This document shows, in pieces, positions 15,401-17,377 of a stretch of 17,377 nt of DNA. The position numbers and the translations under genes were made by a program. This DNA is from Helicobacteraceae bacterium (GTDB taxonomy: Bacteria > Campylobacterota > Campylobacteria > Campylobacterales > Sulfurimonadaceae). A model generated the notes under the pieces. The model was not told the DNA's origin and ran no database searches. It saw only the letters and a program-made list of their open reading frames with translations. Positions within the stretch are counted from its first letter, which is position 1; each line of letters starts with the position of its first letter. The stretch is taken from contig JALSUN010000267.1 of assembly GCA_027061425.1 (NCBI GenBank), positions 1 through 17,377 on the forward strand. Reading direction: 5' to 3'.

Positions 15401-17377
15401 TGCGATAGAGATGGAGATCTTTAATGCGAATTTCTTTGTAAATGAGACAATTTTATCGTGTAACAACCCTGACTCCAATGTGACACATCCTAAGTTCATT
15501 AAGTTTAATAACGTAAAGTATGTGGATATACCTTCAGAGCAGTACAATGTAGCGAAACGTAATGCAGGTTATCGTGTCTGGTACCTTAAAGATATGACAG
15601 GTGGTTTGGTAGAACATTCTTGTGTTGATCGTACTGATGAAACATGTTTTCAAGCAGTTTATACAAATAAGTATAGTGGTGATGGAAATTGTACAGCACA
15701 ATGTAGCGCTGGAGGTACAGAGTGTTATAAATGTCTGAGAAGGTTCTATGGAAAACCTGTATGTTCTAGAGATAACTTTGCTATTAGACCTGAAACATAC
15801 TTAATGACTTTAAATGACACTAATGCAACGAGTGGTGCCACTAAAGGTGTTGGTGATAATACAGTACAAACAAGAAGACGCGTTGCTGGTGGGTACAACT
15901 ACAACATGAATGTTGCAGCCTTGGCGTATGGTACAGTACTTCCTGTGAGTGGCTATGTGCGTGGCTTTAACAGTAGAGCTCCTTATACGGGTTCTTTGTC
16001 ATCTGAAGGTGCGACAATGATTAATGACTTTAACAACACTGCTAGCTGTAACAACTTAAACCATGAAGATCTTCAAATGTCATTTTGGGAAGGGAATGGA
16101 AATGGACAACTCATCGCGAGAGATGTTGGTAACTACCATTTTAGACTCTTAGACACTACTTGGACACTAGTTGATCAAAATGCATCGAACTTGGGTTGTA
16201 TACTCGGTTCTGCAAGTACGATACCAAGTACAAATGCAGCTACTCTTGGCCTTATAGGATGTAACGTAAATTCAAGTTACACAAGCCCGGCAGCTATAGG
16301 TGGGGCCACTTATTACGATTACAATCTAACAGTATTACCATTTAAATTCGACATGAAAACAGTTATAGGACAAGTGCCAAGTGGTAATGGTTTTATGTAC
16401 TCAAATACATTAGGTGTGAACACGCCACCTGCCGGTACTCTGCCTTTTGATAACAATATGTCTCTGGACTTTACGGGGACCATCGATGCTGTCGGAGCAG
16501 ACAACTCTGCCATGAAAAACTTTGTAATGGGTTGTTTTGCAAAAGACCTTAATGTGACAGTAAATGCCGTAACCAATCCGGCAGTTCCAACAGACATTAA
16601 TGGAAATGCCTTGCAGATGAGATGGTTGGAAGAGACTGCTTCTGATGTTAACGGTGCCGATACCCTAAAAGGTACAAGTGGTGCCTTTGGTGTGAGCAAT
16701 GCTGTCGCTTTGGGTCGTAATATCGCTCGAAATGATCAAGGTAAAAATAAAATAGACTATCGTGTCAATTTTGATCGTAGCACCAATGTCCCTCATAATC
16801 CATTTAGTTATCGTGCTGTGGACATGACCGTAGAATGTGATGTAAACGCCAACTGTAATGTTAATGCAAAACAACAAGCATCATATGTGCCAAAAGGTAA
16901 AGAGACCTTTGTAAACACAAGAACAGCAGTTCTTTATGGTAGAGTAAATGTGCCTAGAGTAAGAACTATGTGTAGCGGCACGGGTAATTGTAATGCGAAT
17001 GTCACATTCTTTTATGAATTTTTCTCAGATAGAAATGATAACAACAGAAGTGTTCTAAACAGTGTTGTCGGAAATACACCACAACGCAGTCTAAACAGCG
17101 CAAACTGGTATCAAAACGGTGCACACAGGACAGCAACAGACGGAAATGTCTCTTTTGTCAACTATGATATGCCATTGGGTACAAAGCCAGTATTTGTGCA
17201 AAATATTAGTACAACATCGACAACATTTAACTACACTGGAACAAGAGGCTATCCATATAAATCAACGATACTAATCCCAAGAAATACTACTAAAGGTACA
17301 CAATCTTGGTTAGTCTATGACAAATATAATGCTAATGCAACGTCTGTTAGAGGTGAAGTTGAGTTTTATGGACCAGG
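12426..17377 (+). CDS. Giant secreted surface protein with DUF11 and Ig-like domains, 3' end missing
   Basis: The frame stays open for 1650 codons and runs off the window. ATG at 12426 is six bases after AAGGGA (12414-12419). A long signal peptide is visible: basic residues 7-14, hydrophobic core 18-33, cleavage probably near LNA (33-35). Next come a globular N-terminal region; a DUF11-like domain (about 156-270, ADLELTENTDPSPVSG onward); a Big_9/cadherin-like repeat (about 290-379, AVNDAYSTD to DTFTYTI); and a region (about 479-630, ILWAGMVWQG to GGWTMVVIYAE) like those accompanying DUF11 in large adhesin-like proteins. The second half has a cysteine cluster (C1089, C1093, C1100, C1103, C1113) and 13 D/E-X-N-X-S/T sequons. 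It is probably a cell-surface or extracellular adhesin-like protein. No catalytic motif was recognised, and its anchor or secretion signal may lie beyond the window. Confidence 0.8.
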   Translation, partial: MINMTTKPRARSFKNVFINSALLYILIFFSSFLNAAPSYSCPGETLSTLDGATGDATQSYSNDIVQNNITQYTKFTTSVDGVLTFTMDRHSLQQRVKLSDDHCNGNSVYNTKASSNINETINITAGVTYYIKIKEKNGANRLRFDTLLTFTAAKNADLELTENTDPSPVSGKINDDITFTTHFENKGPSTAKKNIIVKFTYSMDVIVGSVPGGLSCTKSSGLLTAGTVNTCTYASDVPNGTTYDLVTTVKPQQNGSLTQTTNVSSATTDPSPGNNGVDSKVVPIVSNIKAVNDAYSTDTGITISVSATNGLLANDLPDGNVAVTSNTNPSNGSVTIDYATGAFTYTPNAGYQGVDTFTYTITSTTGETDSATVSISVNITNFPAAMGFNQINPQSTQNIIGDYEIMGNTALCITSATTGYRTQASCSDSTANVGNGVRTSNNYVAAFIDIDTDPNTWNSSSSNLNLPAVYDRQGGKGILWAGMVWQGRFVGSGARQRLHYHNELSGGGFSTTETGNNVAASTVTLAQADARYIRLGIDGGAYSRVTADTVYSLSSSGGTTYSAIADVTQLVQSANLASGPHTFTVANLPTSEGRENTPGVYGGWTMVVIYAEKALGGKPRNISIYGGMDILRSATSAANVPILISGFKLPSSGNTVAAKLSIFAGEGELPYRPDGVQIGLTATGPWQNMPTSSSQTNIFDAIMNDISRDNVPAVNNLQNNNVGIDVDNFVLDTIISNYPRTTTQFFLKWYSDGDYIIPGLIAFSTELYQPEICYDYTLDIGGHILPSVNNEVNTSYHHYNPRLTTHVAVRSLEKGDFLMENFSFTARTDTKYLSYIDGTAAVSPDLIYGYEKRPIHSKDDPKASSFTLNIGENPGIGKGNGGTIASGETTFLRFDHNMSLSESFLESNITMQVNYTVDYGSGPVPIAQILDSSSLCKGGAGAYDPTYGMFNVVGAGAGPTTYGMKTQVAGLPYGVRAYGYKADNVTPEVFDTAIEMEIFNANFFVNETILSCNNPDSNVTHPKFIKFNNVKYVDIPSEQYNVAKRNAGYRVWYLKDMTGGLVEHSCVDRTDETCFQAVYTNKYSGDGNCTAQCSAGGTECYKCLRRFYGKPVCSRDNFAIRPETYLMTLNDTNATSGATKGVGDNTVQTRRRVAGGYNYNMNVAALAYGTVLPVSGYVRGFNSRAPYTGSLSSEGATMINDFNNTASCNNLNHEDLQMSFWEGNGNGQLIARDVGNYHFRLLDTTWTLVDQNASNLGCILGSASTIPSTNAATLGLIGCNVNSSYTSPAAIGGATYYDYNLTVLPFKFDMKTVIGQVPSGNGFMYSNTLGVNTPPAGTLPFDNNMSLDFTGTIDAVGADNSAMKNFVMGCFAKDLNVTVNAVTNPAVPTDINGNALQMRWLEETASDVNGADTLKGTSGAFGVSNAVALGRNIARNDQGKNKIDYRVNFDRSTNVPHNPFSYRAVDMTVECDVNANCNVNAKQQASYVPKGKETFVNTRTAVLYGRVNVPRVRTMCSGTGNCNANVTFFYEFFSDRNDNNRSVLNSVVGNTPQRSLNSANWYQNGAHRTATDGNVSFVNYDMPLGTKPVFVQNISTTSTTFNYTGTRGYPYKSTILIPRNTTKGTQSWLVYDKYNANATSVRGEVEFYGP

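Noticed and set aside
12812..16877. Several minus-strand open frames of 60-126 codons (for example 16319-16699 and 13359-13616)
   Set aside because: They lie antisense to one uninterrupted 4952-base plus-strand frame with signal peptide, ribosome binding site and recognisable domains. They lack ribosome binding sites and low-complexity Ser/Thr/Val content reflects the opposite strand.
1..17377. tRNA genes, CRISPR arrays, insertion sequences and prophage genes
   Set aside because: No TTCGANNCC-type arm in a cloverleaf, no regularly spaced repeats, no transposase or phage motif was seen. The tyrosine recombinase sits in a housekeeping operon without att-like repeats.

Overview
The window looks like chromosomal DNA of a free-living campylobacterotum (Epsilonproteobacteria), probably near Sulfurimonas or Sulfurovum. 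The evidence is an 80-residue HP0268-type protein directly followed by miaB and a DUF374 acyltransferase (an order I recall from Helicobacter pylori HP0268-HP0270), moderately AT-rich DNA, GCTATAAT-type -10 boxes with poor -35 boxes, and short gaps or overlaps between genes. The genus is inference. I see no tRNA, rRNA, CRISPR array, insertion sequence or transposase.

Layout. (1) 1-316: a divergent promoter region. The first 9 bases are the start of a minus-strand gene. A -10 box for it lies inside a perfect 10-bp inverted repeat, and a separate plus-strand promoter faces right. (2) 317-5112, plus strand: a tightly packed seven-gene run: HP0268-family protein, MiaB, DUF374 acyltransferase, Xer-type tyrosine recombinase, and three proteins with PilM-, PilN- and PilO-like architecture. 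Most junctions overlap or are a few bases apart, so one long operon is likely. (3) 5133-7434, minus strand: rimO then tilS, overlapping, convergent with region 2 across 20 bp that hold no visible terminator. (4) 7435-8804, plus strand: an HI0933-family flavoprotein behind a good sigma70-type promoter and a leader carrying a 28-codon ORF that ends on the flavoprotein start codon. (5) 8805-17377, plus strand: an accessory-looking cell-surface locus. It encodes a 721-residue lipoprotein, a 195-residue outer-membrane barrel-like protein, a 104-residue protein of unknown function, and the first 1650 codons of a giant secreted protein that runs off the window.

Regions 2 and 3 are mainly housekeeping: tRNA modification (MiaB, TilS), ribosomal protein S12 modification (RimO), lipid acyl transfer and site-specific recombination, plus a candidate pilus or transformation-pseudopilus inner-membrane platform.

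Region 5 holds the least described material. Its two transcription starts share a TTAAGAATA[G/C]TTAAA element at nearly the same distance from their -10 boxes. The lipoprotein leader contains a long nested inverted repeat and an 18-bp dyad just before the ribosome binding site. The giant protein has 13 matches to the Campylobacter-type N-glycosylation sequon D/E-X-N-X-S/T, all in its second half (residues 791-1574). A co-regulated, possibly glycosylated lipoprotein/barrel/giant-protein surface system is the best candidate here for something undescribed; its function cannot be read from the sequence.
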